This document shows positions 24,101-31,693 of a DNA stretch of 64,000 nt, in pieces. The position numbers and the translations under genes are program-made. The DNA lies in contig NZ_SDKK01000010.1 in assembly GCF_008107625.1 (NCBI RefSeq), forward strand, positions 124,001 through 188,000, in the 5' to 3' direction. The DNA is from Zoogloea oleivorans. GTDB taxonomy: Bacteria > Pseudomonadota > Gammaproteobacteria > Burkholderiales > Rhodocyclaceae. The stretch's first letter is position 1; each line of letters begins with the position of its first letter. A model generated the notes under the pieces. The model was not told where the DNA came from. It searched no databases and worked only from the letters and a program-made list of their open reading frames with translations.

Positions 24101-25208
24101 AGGTTTCGGCCACGTTGGTGGCCAGCACCACGCGGCGCCCTTTCGACGCACTGAACACCCGCGCCTGATCGCCGGCCGACTGGCGCGCAAACAGCGCCAG
24201 CACTTCGGTGCCGGCGGCGTGGTGGGCCTTGCGCAGGGCTTCCGAGGCCTCACGAATCTCGCGCTCGCCGGGCAGAAAGACCAGCACATCGCCGGGGCCG
24301 CTGCGGTGGGCTTCGTCCACGGCGTCCACCAGCGCGTCATACAGGTCACGATCGGGGCCGCGGCTGTCCTGGCGCGGCGGCGCCTCGCCAGGACGGAGCG
24401 GTTTCGGCTCGTCGCGCTCCACCGGGCGGTAGCGCATCTCGATGGGAAACAGCCGGCCAGACACCTCGATCACCGGCGCCAGCTTGTCACCCTTGCCGAA
24501 GTGGCGGGCAAAGCGTTCGGCGTCGAGCGTGGCGGAAGTGACGATCACCTTCAGGTCGGGCCGCTTGACCAGCAGCTGGCGCAGGTAGCCGAGCAGGAAG
24601 TCGATATTCAGGCTGCGTTCGTGGGCCTCGTCTATGATCAAAGTGTCATAGGCCGAGAGCAGCGGATCACCCTGGGTTTCAGCCAGCAGGATGCCGTCGG
24701 TCATCAGCTTGATGTAGGTCTGCGGGCCGGCCCGGTCGGTAAAGCGGATCTTGAAACCGACGGCGCTGCCGAGTTCGGTTTTCAGTTCCTGGGCGATACG
24801 GCTGGCAGTGGCCCGGGCGGCAATCCGCCGCGGCTGGGTGTGACCGATCAGGCCGGCAACGCCGCGCCCCAGTTCGAGGCAGATCTTGGGCAACTGGGTG
24901 GTTTTGCCCGAGCCGGTCTCGCCGCACACGATGACCACCTGGTTGTCACGGATCGCCGCCGCAATCTCGTCACGCCGCTGGTTGACCGGCAGGTCGTCCG
25001 GGAAGTCCGGCTTCGGCCGGTTGGTGGCCCGTTCGATGAGCTTGGCCGCCGACTGGGCGATGCGCAGGCGCAAGGCCTCCGGCAACTCGCCTGCGCTGCG
25101 CGGGCGCTTGGGCAGACGGCGCAGGTCGCGGCGCAGGCCAGGGCGATCCACCGACAGGCATTGTTCAAGCAGGGAATAGGGGTCTTGCCGGTCTTGCGAA
25201 GAGGACAT
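21138..25208 (-). CDS. hrpA: ATP-dependent RNA helicase HrpA
   Basis: DEAH-box helicase of 1356 residues, close to the usual 1300. The P-loop is GETGSGKTTQ near residue 95. The DEAH box is in LIIDEAHERSLNIDF near 193, with SAT at VIVTSATLDAERF and motif VI in QRAGRCGRV. The helicase-associated and oligonucleotide-binding regions follow, then the long HrpA-specific C-terminal region (DUF3418) rich in charged residues. In E. coli HrpA has been tied to fimbrial mRNA processing and to stalled-ribosome rescue. crcB lies 28 bases upstream on the same strand and may be co-transcribed. Confidence 0.95.
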   Translation of the reverse strand: MSSSQDRQDPYSLLEQCLSVDRPGLRRDLRRLPKRPRSAGELPEALRLRIAQSAAKLIERATNRPKPDFPDDLPVNQRRDEIAAAIRDNQVVIVCGETGSGKTTQLPKICLELGRGVAGLIGHTQPRRIAARATASRIAQELKTELGSAVGFKIRFTDRAGPQTYIKLMTDGILLAETQGDPLLSAYDTLIIDEAHERSLNIDFLLGYLRQLLVKRPDLKVIVTSATLDAERFARHFGKGDKLAPVIEVSGRLFPIEMRYRPVERDEPKPLRPGEAPPRQDSRGPDRDLYDALVDAVDEAHRSGPGDVLVFLPGEREIREASEALRKAHHAAGTEVLALFARQSAGDQARVFSASKGRRVVLATNVAETSLTVPGIRYVIDTGLARLKRYSHRNKVEQLQIEKVAQSAARQRAGRCGRVMDGVCFRLYDEDDYNKRPEHTDPEILRSSLAGVILRMKSLKLGEVADFPFIDAPLPRMIADGYQLLAELGAVIEVEGEGTMNLTPIGRELAKLPLDPKIGRMILAARDRGSLSEVLVIAAALSTQDVRERPPERQAAADQAHARFRGTENEQKSEFLWFWNLWKAWEEVQRHETSSKQKAWCKTHFLSWLRLREWRDVYAQLHTLCAEHGWKENDKPASYDAIHKALLTGLMGHVGCKIEDATGPAAGSYLGARGIKFWPHPGSAIAKKAGKWIMGAELVDTSRLFARCLARIEPEWLEEVGEHLLKRQISEPHWSKASGAVRAWERGTLYGLTVYPRRGVSYREIDPDLCRELFIREGLVQGEIAEGPARGMPFLTHNQRLVAEIERLEHKSRRPDVLVDDELIYAFYDAKLPPEVLDLASFEAWRKEAEKASAKTLQLTRDQLMRHDAEGITTDRFPSNLDVLGQKLRLTYLHAPGDADDGVTLTVPLAMLNQVPANRCEWLVPGLLEEKVTALLRTVPQKHRHRLQPMAESAGDFMTRFEAGEFDQDEPLLKAMQRFVEERVSLKLPMESFRSENLNPHCFMNFRVQDEHGRILGQSRNLAELRTRFREQVAARFQAAKIVPASEAPAPKKGQPEVQKSAPSGKAPAAEAQLGGYTSWTFGPLPELLEIKVAGREIVGFPALHDDGASVSLRPYDTPEEAAKVHRGGMARLFALELSAQVKAIEKLPGIRELALQFINYGSEADLKAQLVTATLERCCLLDPLPVDADSFAQRCKDAKPRITLVAQELMRLTGQLIAEHATMTKRVAGLKTFPEVVADIQAQAARLMPKNFLVALPYERIAQIPRYLKGVTVRIDKLRTSPARDAQLMAEWKSLAQPFEREWLAKAKAGVTDPQLEEFRWMLEELRIGLFAQELRTPMPVSVKRLQKIWESRPR

Positions 25209-25236
25209 GCGGAGTTGCTGCGAAAAACAGGAGGGA

Positions 25237-25641
25237 TCAGCTGCGCAGGCTGTGGACAGTCCACATGCCGAGCGCAGTCATGGAGAGGGAGCCGAGCAGA
25301 TGCAGGCCAGCGGCGCCGGCAGCCCAGGCGTAGCGGGCAGTATTGATCAGATGCACGACTTCCGCCGAAAAGCTGGAAAAGGTGGTCAGCCCGCCGAGAA
25401 AACCGGTTACGACGAACAGGCGTACTTCAACCGGAACCTCCGGGCGCAGCGCAAAAAAAGCCACCGCCACGCCAATCAGGTAGCCGCCAAGCAGGTTGGC
25501 CGCCAGCGTGCCAAGGGGCATCTGGGCGAACAGCGGATTGAGGCGCAGGCCCAGCCACCAGCGCAGCCAGGCACCAAAAGCCGCTCCGAGACCGATGGCG
25601 ACGAGGGCAAGTGTTGGAAAGTGCTGGGCATTGTTGGGCAT
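25237..25641 (-). CDS. crcB: Fluoride-specific ion channel CrcB/Fluc
   Basis: Small four-helix membrane protein of 134 residues that exports fluoride as an antiparallel dimer. Family motifs are GLGAAFGAWLRWWLG at helix 1, PLGTLAANLLGGYLIG at helix 2, and TGFLGGLTTFSSFSAE at helix 3, with the phenylalanines that line the fluoride path. The start at 25641 (MPNNAQHFP) matches family N-termini; the frame stays open upstream to 25737 without homology. I looked for a fluoride riboswitch in the 237 bases upstream and saw none. hrpA follows on the same strand. Confidence 0.93.
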   Translation of the reverse strand: MPNNAQHFPTLALVAIGLGAAFGAWLRWWLGLRLNPLFAQMPLGTLAANLLGGYLIGVAVAFFALRPEVPVEVRLFVVTGFLGGLTTFSSFSAEVVHLINTARYAWAAGAAGLHLLGSLSMTALGMWTVHSLRS

Positions 25642-25878
25642 AAGGCCGGATTTTACCCCGCCAGCGCCGCTGACGCCCGGACGACGATGCGGGAAGCGCT
25701 GGCGGGCCAGCACAGCGCGGCACGATAATTCCCTCAAGACGGCGCCCCGGCCGCCGATAGCTGTCGTGGTAGCTCATGTTGGACTCTGTCGATCCGCAGG
25801 CGCCTCACCCCGAACAAGGCCGAACCGGCCCGAGACACTCAACGCCGCAGAGCGCCGACTTCCGCACCAGGAGACACG

Positions 25879-27429
25879 ATGGACACCCCCGACAACGCGC
25901 CCCTCCCCAGCGATCCATTTTTGTACCTGCCCCGCTTCGATTGCCACAGCGGTGAGCTGGTCGGTGCCAAGCTCTACATGGTCCGCCCCCAGCGCAACGA
26001 CAACGTGGTCATCACTGCAGTGAGCAGCGCGTGTCTGGCCACCCTGCGCGAGGCCTGCCAACAAATCAGTGCCTGGAACCAGACATACGCCAAACGCATC
26101 GTGCTGACCCTCGGGGCCAGACTCGAGGCCCTGTGCGATCCGGCCTTCTCCAACAGGCTGAACGCCATACTGCTGGACACCCGCCTGGAACCGCGCTGCC
26201 TGGAGCTCAACATCATCACCGCCCAGGCCGAAATCCCGGAGTCGATGACGGAAACCCTGCAACACCTGAAAAGCTGCGGCATACGTTTCACGATCAGTGC
26301 CGCCAACCCGGCCAACGCACGCCTGGCGTGGCTCCGGCGGCTCCCGGTGGACAGCCTGGAAGTGCCGGCCCGCTTGGTGCAGGACGTGGCCGCCGACCCG
26401 GAAGGCGTGGCCATTGTCCGGGCCCTGATCACCCACGCCCACAAGATACACCTCACCGTCAGCGCCAAGGGCATCGACAACGCCCACACCGCCTCGGTGC
26501 TGGTCGCCAACGGTTGCGACCTGATGCAGGGCCCCCTGTTTGGCAACGCCCTGCCGCCCGACGGGTTCGGCAAGCTCCTCGCCGCCGACCAACGCCTCGA
26601 CGGAAACCTGCTGCACGGCCCGACGCCCGATCGAACCCTCCTGCTGGTGGACGACGAGGACAACATCCTGTCGTCCCTGCGCCGCCTGCTGCGCCGTGAG
26701 GGCTACACCATCCTCACCGCCAACGGCGGCAAGGCCGGCCTGGAAGTGCTCGCCGCCCACCCGGTCGATGTGATCGTTTCCGACCAGCGCATGCCCGGCA
26801 TGACCGGCGTGGAGTTCCTGCGCAAGGCCAAGGACATGTATCCCGACAGCGTGCGTATGGTGCTGTCGGGATACACCGACCTGCAGTCGGTCACCGACGC
26901 CATCAATGAAGGCGCTATCTACAAGTTTCTCACCAAGCCGTGGGACGACGCGATGCTGCGCGCCAACATCGAGGAAGCCTTCCGGCGCAAGGCCCTGTCC
27001 GACGAGAACCAGCGTCTCGGCGGCGAGTTGCGGCACGCCAACCAGGAGCTCGAACGCATCAACGAGCGCCTGAAATGCGTGCTCGCCGACCAGGACCGCC
27101 GGCTGCGCATGGATGAAGCCGCCCTCAGCCTGACCCAGGAAGCCCTCGCCGTGATGCCTGTCCCGCTGCTCGGCATCGACCCGGGCGGCATGATCGCTCT
27201 CGCCAACCGCGCCGCCGAAGGGCTCTTTGCCGAGTGCATTCCGCTTATCGGCCTGGACGCCAACGAAATACTTCCCGCAGAATTCACGCCCCTGCTGGAC
27301 GCCAGCCGGGGTTGCGTCGAGATTACCTGTGGCGACCGGCGCTTCCGCGTGGAAGCCCACCCCCTCGGCGAGAAGAACAGCTCCCGCGGTACCCTGCTGA
27401 GTTTCACCTGCCGCACCGACGCATCATGA
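25879..27429 (+). CDS. Degenerate EAL - receiver (REC) - PAS-like signalling protein
   Basis: Cytoplasmic protein of 516 residues that opens a five-gene operon. About residues 1-240 have the outline of an EAL domain but lack its active site. GAKLYMV stands where (F)EALxRW belongs, ELNIITAQ replaces the LEITE motif, and FTISAANPANARL replaces the DDFGTG loop. A late GCDLMQGPLFG segment and the downstream KGIDN still mark the fold. REC lies at about 250-370 with the phosphoacceptor in VSDQRMPGMTG near 300 and the RpfG-type end FLTKPWDD. A coiled-coil of about 40 residues and a PAS-like fold (about 420-510) finish it. I infer a phospho-regulated adaptor or c-di-GMP sensor, not an enzyme. An AGGAG site precedes the ATG, and its stop overlaps the next gene (ATGA). 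Confidence 0.85.
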   Translation: MDTPDNAPLPSDPFLYLPRFDCHSGELVGAKLYMVRPQRNDNVVITAVSSACLATLREACQQISAWNQTYAKRIVLTLGARLEALCDPAFSNRLNAILLDTRLEPRCLELNIITAQAEIPESMTETLQHLKSCGIRFTISAANPANARLAWLRRLPVDSLEVPARLVQDVAADPEGVAIVRALITHAHKIHLTVSAKGIDNAHTASVLVANGCDLMQGPLFGNALPPDGFGKLLAADQRLDGNLLHGPTPDRTLLLVDDEDNILSSLRRLLRREGYTILTANGGKAGLEVLAAHPVDVIVSDQRMPGMTGVEFLRKAKDMYPDSVRMVLSGYTDLQSVTDAINEGAIYKFLTKPWDDAMLRANIEEAFRRKALSDENQRLGGELRHANQELERINERLKCVLADQDRRLRMDEAALSLTQEALAVMPVPLLGIDPGGMIALANRAAEGLFAECIPLIGLDANEILPAEFTPLLDASRGCVEITCGDRRFRVEAHPLGEKNSSRGTLLSFTCRTDAS

Positions 27430-27740
27430 ACGACAGTCAGCTCCAGCCCCTCGATGCAACCCTGCCCGGCACCGTCCTGGCCGCACCGGTCACCGACGCC
27501 AACGGCGCCGTCCTGCTGCCGGCCGGGCTGGCGCTCACCGAGGCCCATCTGGACAGCCTGCGCCGGCGCGGCATCGAAAACCTCACGGTGGTACTGGCGA
27601 TTGATGCGGAGGAACTGGCCCGACGGCGTGAAAAGCTGCGTCTGCGCATCATGCACCTGTTCCGGCACACCGCCGAAGACCCGGGCTCCCAGGCCCTCCT
27701 GCACGCGATTCTGGCCTTCCGCGAGGGGCAAATGAAATGA
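27426..27740 (+). CDS. Small protein related to the accessory domain of HD-GYP proteins
   Basis: A 104-residue soluble protein. Residues 12-50 carry the pattern PGTVLAAPVTDANGAVLL followed by PAGLALTEAHL and a RRRGI turn. The C-terminal half is a helical, basic segment (EELARRREKLRLRIMHLF). The same pattern, PGMVLARDLVTRDGVMLL, closes the REC-HD-GYP protein encoded three genes downstream, so this looks like that accessory domain as a free-standing protein. It overlaps both neighbours by ATGA (27426-27429 and 27737-27740), so its translation is coupled on both sides and it is surely expressed with them. Its function is unknown; a regulator or partner of the HD-GYP or HDOD protein is plausible. 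Confidence 0.8.
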   Translation: MNDSQLQPLDATLPGTVLAAPVTDANGAVLLPAGLALTEAHLDSLRRRGIENLTVVLAIDAEELARRREKLRLRIMHLFRHTAEDPGSQALLHAILAFREGQMK

Positions 27741-28576
27741 CGCCCCCCAGCCTTTCCGAGATGATCGGGCGCATCCACGGACTACCGGTCATGCCGGCGG
27801 TAGCCCTCGAAGTCCTCGACTCAATGGCCGGCGCCGACACCGACATCAAGGACCTCGCCCGGCGCATCACCCAGGATCAGGCGATTGCCGCCCGCGTGCT
27901 GCGCGTTGCCAACTCGCCCCTCTACGGCCTGCAAATGCGCGTCGCATCGATCCACGACGCCATCGTGGTGCTCGGTTTCTCGGCGGTCCGCTCCCTGGTG
28001 CTGGCGGCGGCGATTGTCACCAGCCTGCCCGCCGGCCGCTGCCCCGGCTTCAACCAGGAGCGCTTCTGGCGCCACGTGCTGGGCACTGCAGTCGCTGCCC
28101 AGGCCCTCGCCAAACCGCTCAAGCGCTCCCCGGAGCCCCTCTTCATCGCCGGCCTGCTGCATGACATTGGACGACTTGTGATGGTGGCGCTGTATCCCGA
28201 GCATTACACCCGCGTGCTCGACCAGGTCGGCGAGCAGGATTGCTGCCTGCGAGACGCCGAACAAACCGTATTCGGCTTCGATCACGCCGCCGTCGGTGCG
28301 GCGCTCGCCGGGCGCTGGAACTTTCCTGCCGACATCGTCGATGCACTGGCCTGGCACCACGAGCCTGAACGCGGCACCCCCGACGGGATGGCCGCCGTCA
28401 TTCACTACGCCGACGCCATCTCGCAGGCCCTCGATCTGGATGGAGCCGAAAACGGCCAGATGCCCCGACTGCACCAGAAAACCATCGACGGCCTCGGCCT
28501 CGACTGGCAAAAACTGACGGAAGTTCTTGCCGACACCGAGGCACGCTTCAACAGCTACCAGCTGATGCTCGGATGA
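27737..28576 (+). CDS. HDOD-domain protein
   Basis: A 279-residue cytoplasmic protein almost entirely made of an HDOD domain, an HD-related fold usually without the full catalytic set. Family sequence includes IHGLPVMPAVALEVL at the start, ITQDQAIAARVLRVANSPLYG, LGFSAVRSLVLA, and LFIAGLLHDIGRLVMV, followed by WHHEPE near residue 215. HDOD proteins commonly act in two-component and c-di-GMP pathways as scaffolds or regulators. It is coupled to the small protein upstream by ATGA and stands 4 bases before the histidine kinase gene, so the kinase and HDOD protein are made together. Confidence 0.9.
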   Translation: MTPPSLSEMIGRIHGLPVMPAVALEVLDSMAGADTDIKDLARRITQDQAIAARVLRVANSPLYGLQMRVASIHDAIVVLGFSAVRSLVLAAAIVTSLPAGRCPGFNQERFWRHVLGTAVAAQALAKPLKRSPEPLFIAGLLHDIGRLVMVALYPEHYTRVLDQVGEQDCCLRDAEQTVFGFDHAAVGAALAGRWNFPADIVDALAWHHEPERGTPDGMAAVIHYADAISQALDLDGAENGQMPRLHQKTIDGLGLDWQKLTEVLADTEARFNSYQLMLG

Positions 28577-28580
28577 TTCG

Positions 28581-30386
28581 ATGAATCTTTCTCCCTATTC
28601 CATTTCCGGCACCCTGTTCCCCCTCGCGGAATCCCTCAGCTCAGGCATCCTGCTGCACCGGGGCGACAGTATCCTGTTTGCCAACAAGGCCATGTCGCGG
28701 CTCACTGGCTTCACCGCGGAAGAGCTGTCGGGCAAACCGTTCTGGGCCTTCTTCCCTCCCCCGGTGTGCAACACCATCCGCGACCGGGGCCGCAACCGGC
28801 TCAAGGGTGAGCATCCGGCGGCACGCTACGAAACCGTCATCATTACCAAATCCGGAGAAGAGCGCTGGGTCGAACTGGCGGTCTCCCAGGAAGACATCGA
28901 GGGTGAACGGGCCGTCGTGTGCAGCTTCATCGACATCACCGAGCGCAAGCGCGCCGAAGCGGCCCAGAAACAGACCCAGCAACTGCTGACCCAGATCATC
29001 GACGGCGATCCGGTGCCAACCTTCGTCATCAACGCCAAACGCGTCATCACCCACTGGAACCAGGCCTGCGAACAGGTCATCGGCATGAGCGCCGCCGACC
29101 TGATCGGCACCACCAAACAGTGGTCGGCTTTTTACAACACCGAGCGGCCGATCATGGCCGACCTGATCGTGTCCGGAGAGATCGAAAATCTGCTGCGACT
29201 CTACGGCGACAAGAAGCTGCGCCGCTCGCCGGTCATCGACGGCGCCTACGAGGCCGAGGACTTCTTCCCCCAGATGGGCGAGCACGGCCGCTGGCTGTAC
29301 TTCACCGCGGCCCCGCTGCGCAACGCACTGGGCGAAGTGATCGGCGCCATCGAAACCCTGCAGGACATCACCGAACGCAAGAACGCCGAAACCGAACTGC
29401 TGCGCATGCAGGCCGACCTGGAGGCGACGGTAGCGATACGCACCGAGCAACTCCTGCAGGCCAAGACCACCCTGGAAGAGGATATCGCCCGCAGGGAAAC
29501 CGCCGAAGAGGAACTCCTCAAACGCTACGCCGAACTCACCGAACTCAACTGCCTGCTGCAGGAAGCCCAGCAACAACTGGTGCAGTCCGAAAAAATGGCC
29601 TCCATCGGCCAGCTCGCCGCCGGCGTCGCCCACGAGATCAACAACCCCATCGGCTACGTAAACTCCAACATCCGCAGCCTGAAGGGCTACGTGGGGCAGA
29701 TCCTCGAACTGCTCGACACCTATGAAGCCCGCGAAGCCGCCCTGCCCGCCGAAGACCTGACCGCAATCAAGGCCGCCAAGAAGGCCGCCGACTTTGAATT
29801 CCTGCGCGAAGACATCGGCCAGCTCCTCAGCGAATCCGAGGAAGGCACCGAGCGGGTACGCAAGATCGTCCAGGACCTGCGCGACTTCTCACGGGCCGAA
29901 ACCACCCAGAACTGGCAGGCCGTGGATCTCCGTCACGGGCTCGACAGCACCCTCAACATCGCCAGCAATGAAGTCAAGTACAAGGCCGATGTGGTCCGCG
30001 AATACACCGACATCCCGATGGTCGAGTGCCTGCCGTCCCAACTCAACCAGGTTTTCATGAATCTCTTCGTCAACGCGGCCCAGGCCATGCCGGACAATCG
30101 CCGTGGCACCATCACCGTACGCACCGGCCTGGCCGGCGAAGAAGTGTGGATCGAGGTGGCAGACAACGGAGCCGGCATTCCCGCCGCCATCCTGGACAAG
30201 GTTTTCGACCCCTTCTTCACCACCAAACCGGTCGGCAAGGGCACGGGTCTCGGCCTGTCCCTGTCCTACGGCATCATACAAAAACACAACGGACGCATCA
30301 GCGTCAGCAGCACGCCTGGGGTGGGCACCACCTTCCGCATCACCCTGCCCATTCACCACCAGGCCCCTGTCGGAGCAACACCATGA
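28581..30386 (+). CDS. Soluble PAS-PAS sensor histidine kinase
   Basis: A 601-residue cytoplasmic histidine kinase with no transmembrane segments. Two PAS domains occupy about residues 15-130 and 140-270, the second containing an insert. A coiled coil ([20 protein letters not shown]) runs to the HisKA helix, where the acceptor histidine is in [13 protein letters not shown] near residue 350. The ATPase has the N box in [14 protein letters not shown], and the G boxes are DNGAGI and [10 protein letters not shown]. The most likely partners are the two RpfG-type receivers in the same operon, encoded upstream (25879) and downstream (30383). Its stop overlaps the downstream start by ATGA. The signal is presumably intracellular (redox, oxygen or a small ligand), but no cofactor-binding motif is evident. 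Confidence 0.9.
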   Translation: MNLSPYSISGTLFPLAESLSSGILLHRGDSILFANKAMSRLTGFTAEELSGKPFWAFFPPPVCNTIRDRGRNRLKGEHPAARYETVIITKSGEERWVELAVSQEDIEGERAVVCSFIDITERKRAEAAQKQTQQLLTQIIDGDPVPTFVINAKRVITHWNQACEQVIGMSAADLIGTTKQWSAFYNTERPIMADLIVSGEIENLLRLYGDKKLRRSPVIDGAYEAEDFFPQMGEHGRWLYFTAAPLRNALGEVIGAIETLQDITERKNAETELLRMQADLEATVAIRTEQLLQAKTTLEEDIARRETAEEELLKRYAELTELNCLLQEAQQQLVQSEKMASIGQLAAGVAHEINNPIGYVNSNIRSLKGYVGQILELLDTYEAREAALPAEDLTAIKAAKKAADFEFLREDIGQLLSESEEGTERVRKIVQDLRDFSRAETTQNWQAVDLRHGLDSTLNIASNEVKYKADVVREYTDIPMVECLPSQLNQVFMNLFVNAAQAMPDNRRGTITVRTGLAGEEVWIEVADNGAGIPAAILDKVFDPFFTTKPVGKGTGLGLSLSYGIIQKHNGRISVSSTPGVGTTFRITLPIHHQAPVGATP

Positions 30387-31684
30387 CTCTTGCACCCCAC
30401 CCCCCCGAAGCCCCACCCTTCACCATCCTGTGTGTGGACGACGAAGCCAACATCCTCTCCGCCCTGCGCCGCCTGTTCCGCCCCCAGGGCTACAAGGTGC
30501 TGGTCGCCACCGGCGGCGAGGAAGGCCTCGAAACCCTGGCCCAGGAACATGTGGACCTGATCATCTCGGACATGCGCATGCCGGGCATGGACGGAGCGAC
30601 CTTCCTCGCCGCCGCCCGCCAACGCCATCCGGACACCGTACGCCTGCTCCTCACCGGCTACGCAGACATGGAATCGACCGTCGCCGCCATCAACGCCGGC
30701 CAGATCGCCCGCTACATCGCCAAGCCCTGGAACGACCAGGACGTGGTCCTGACCGTTCGCGAAGCCCTTGAACGCAAGGCCCTGGAAAGGGAAAAGGCGC
30801 GCCTGGAAATACTCACCCAGGCGCAGAACGAGGAGCTCAAGAACCTCAACGCCAGCCTCGAACAGAAAGTCGAAGCCCGCACCAGCGAACTCAAGATCGC
30901 CCACGAGAAGCTCAAGCAGCACTTCCTGACCTCGATCCGGGTCTTTTCCAACCTCATCGAGCTGCGCGAAGGCGTCATCTCGGGGCATTCCAAACGGGTC
31001 GCCGACCTGGCCCGCAAGCTTGCCGTCAAGCTCAACTTCCCGGCCGCCGAAGTGCAGGACGTGATGCTCGCCGGCCTGCTTCACGACGTAGGCAAGATCG
31101 GGCTGTCCGACGATCTCATCAGCAAGCCGGTGTCCCACATGAGCGGCGACGAACTGGGCCTGCTGCGCAAGCATCCGGTCACCGGCCAGGCCGCCCTGAT
31201 GGGCATCGAGAACCTGCGCAAGGCCGGCACCTTCATCCGCGGTCACCATGAACGCTGGGACGGTCAGGGTTACCCGGACCGGACCTCCGGCCTGGCAATT
31301 CCGTTCGGGGCCCGCATCATTGCCGTAGCCAACGACTTCGATGGGCTGCAGATCGGCTCCCATTCACCGCGCAAGCTGAAGCCGGACGAAGCCATCGCCT
31401 TCATCCAGCAGAACCGCGGCAAGCGCTATTGCCCGCAGGTCGTGGATGCCCTGATAGACGTGCTCGGCGCCAGCGAAGCGGTGAGCACCACCACCAACGA
31501 AGTCAACCCGGCCGCCCTCAAGCCGGGCATGGTGCTCGCCCGCGATCTGGTGACCCGCGACGGGGTCATGCTACTGGCCGCCGATTTCGTGCTCGACGAG
31601 AGCCTGATCCGTCAGTTGCGGGAGCTGGAAGCCTCGGAAGGCACCCGCCTGGTCATCGCGATCCGTCCGGAACGCAAGCCCTGA
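30383..31684 (+). CDS. Response regulator with HD-GYP domain and C-terminal accessory domain
   Basis: A 433-residue RpfG-like protein. REC is at about residues 12-130, with the acceptor in IISDMRMPGMDG and the end YIAKPWNDQD. A long coiled coil runs from about 130 to 175, then HD-GYP from about 180 to 350. The HD is in LLHDVGKIGLSDD near 234 and the GYP is in HHERWDGQGYPD. One conserved metal ligand differs: the family's VAD aspartate is Asn 317 here (AVANDFDGL). The C-terminal 60 residues (PGMVLARDLVTRDGVMLL...) match the free-standing small protein of the same operon. Expected role: c-di-GMP hydrolysis or binding under control of the adjacent kinase. It ends 9 bases from the convergent EAL gene. 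Confidence 0.88.
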   Translation: MTLAPHPPEAPPFTILCVDDEANILSALRRLFRPQGYKVLVATGGEEGLETLAQEHVDLIISDMRMPGMDGATFLAAARQRHPDTVRLLLTGYADMESTVAAINAGQIARYIAKPWNDQDVVLTVREALERKALEREKARLEILTQAQNEELKNLNASLEQKVEARTSELKIAHEKLKQHFLTSIRVFSNLIELREGVISGHSKRVADLARKLAVKLNFPAAEVQDVMLAGLLHDVGKIGLSDDLISKPVSHMSGDELGLLRKHPVTGQAALMGIENLRKAGTFIRGHHERWDGQGYPDRTSGLAIPFGARIIAVANDFDGLQIGSHSPRKLKPDEAIAFIQQNRGKRYCPQVVDALIDVLGASEAVSTTTNEVNPAALKPGMVLARDLVTRDGVMLLAADFVLDESLIRQLRELEASEGTRLVIAIRPERKP

Positions 31685-31693
31685 GGAGACGCA

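Noticed and set aside
22173-25346. A 1057-codon open frame opposite hrpA
   Set aside because: Antisense shadow of a very GC-rich gene; low-complexity His/Gln/Gly/Val composition and no motifs, while hrpA has all helicase motifs.
25642-25878. Fluoride riboswitch ahead of crcB
   Set aside because: I could not find the conserved pseudoknot core in the upstream region on the minus strand.
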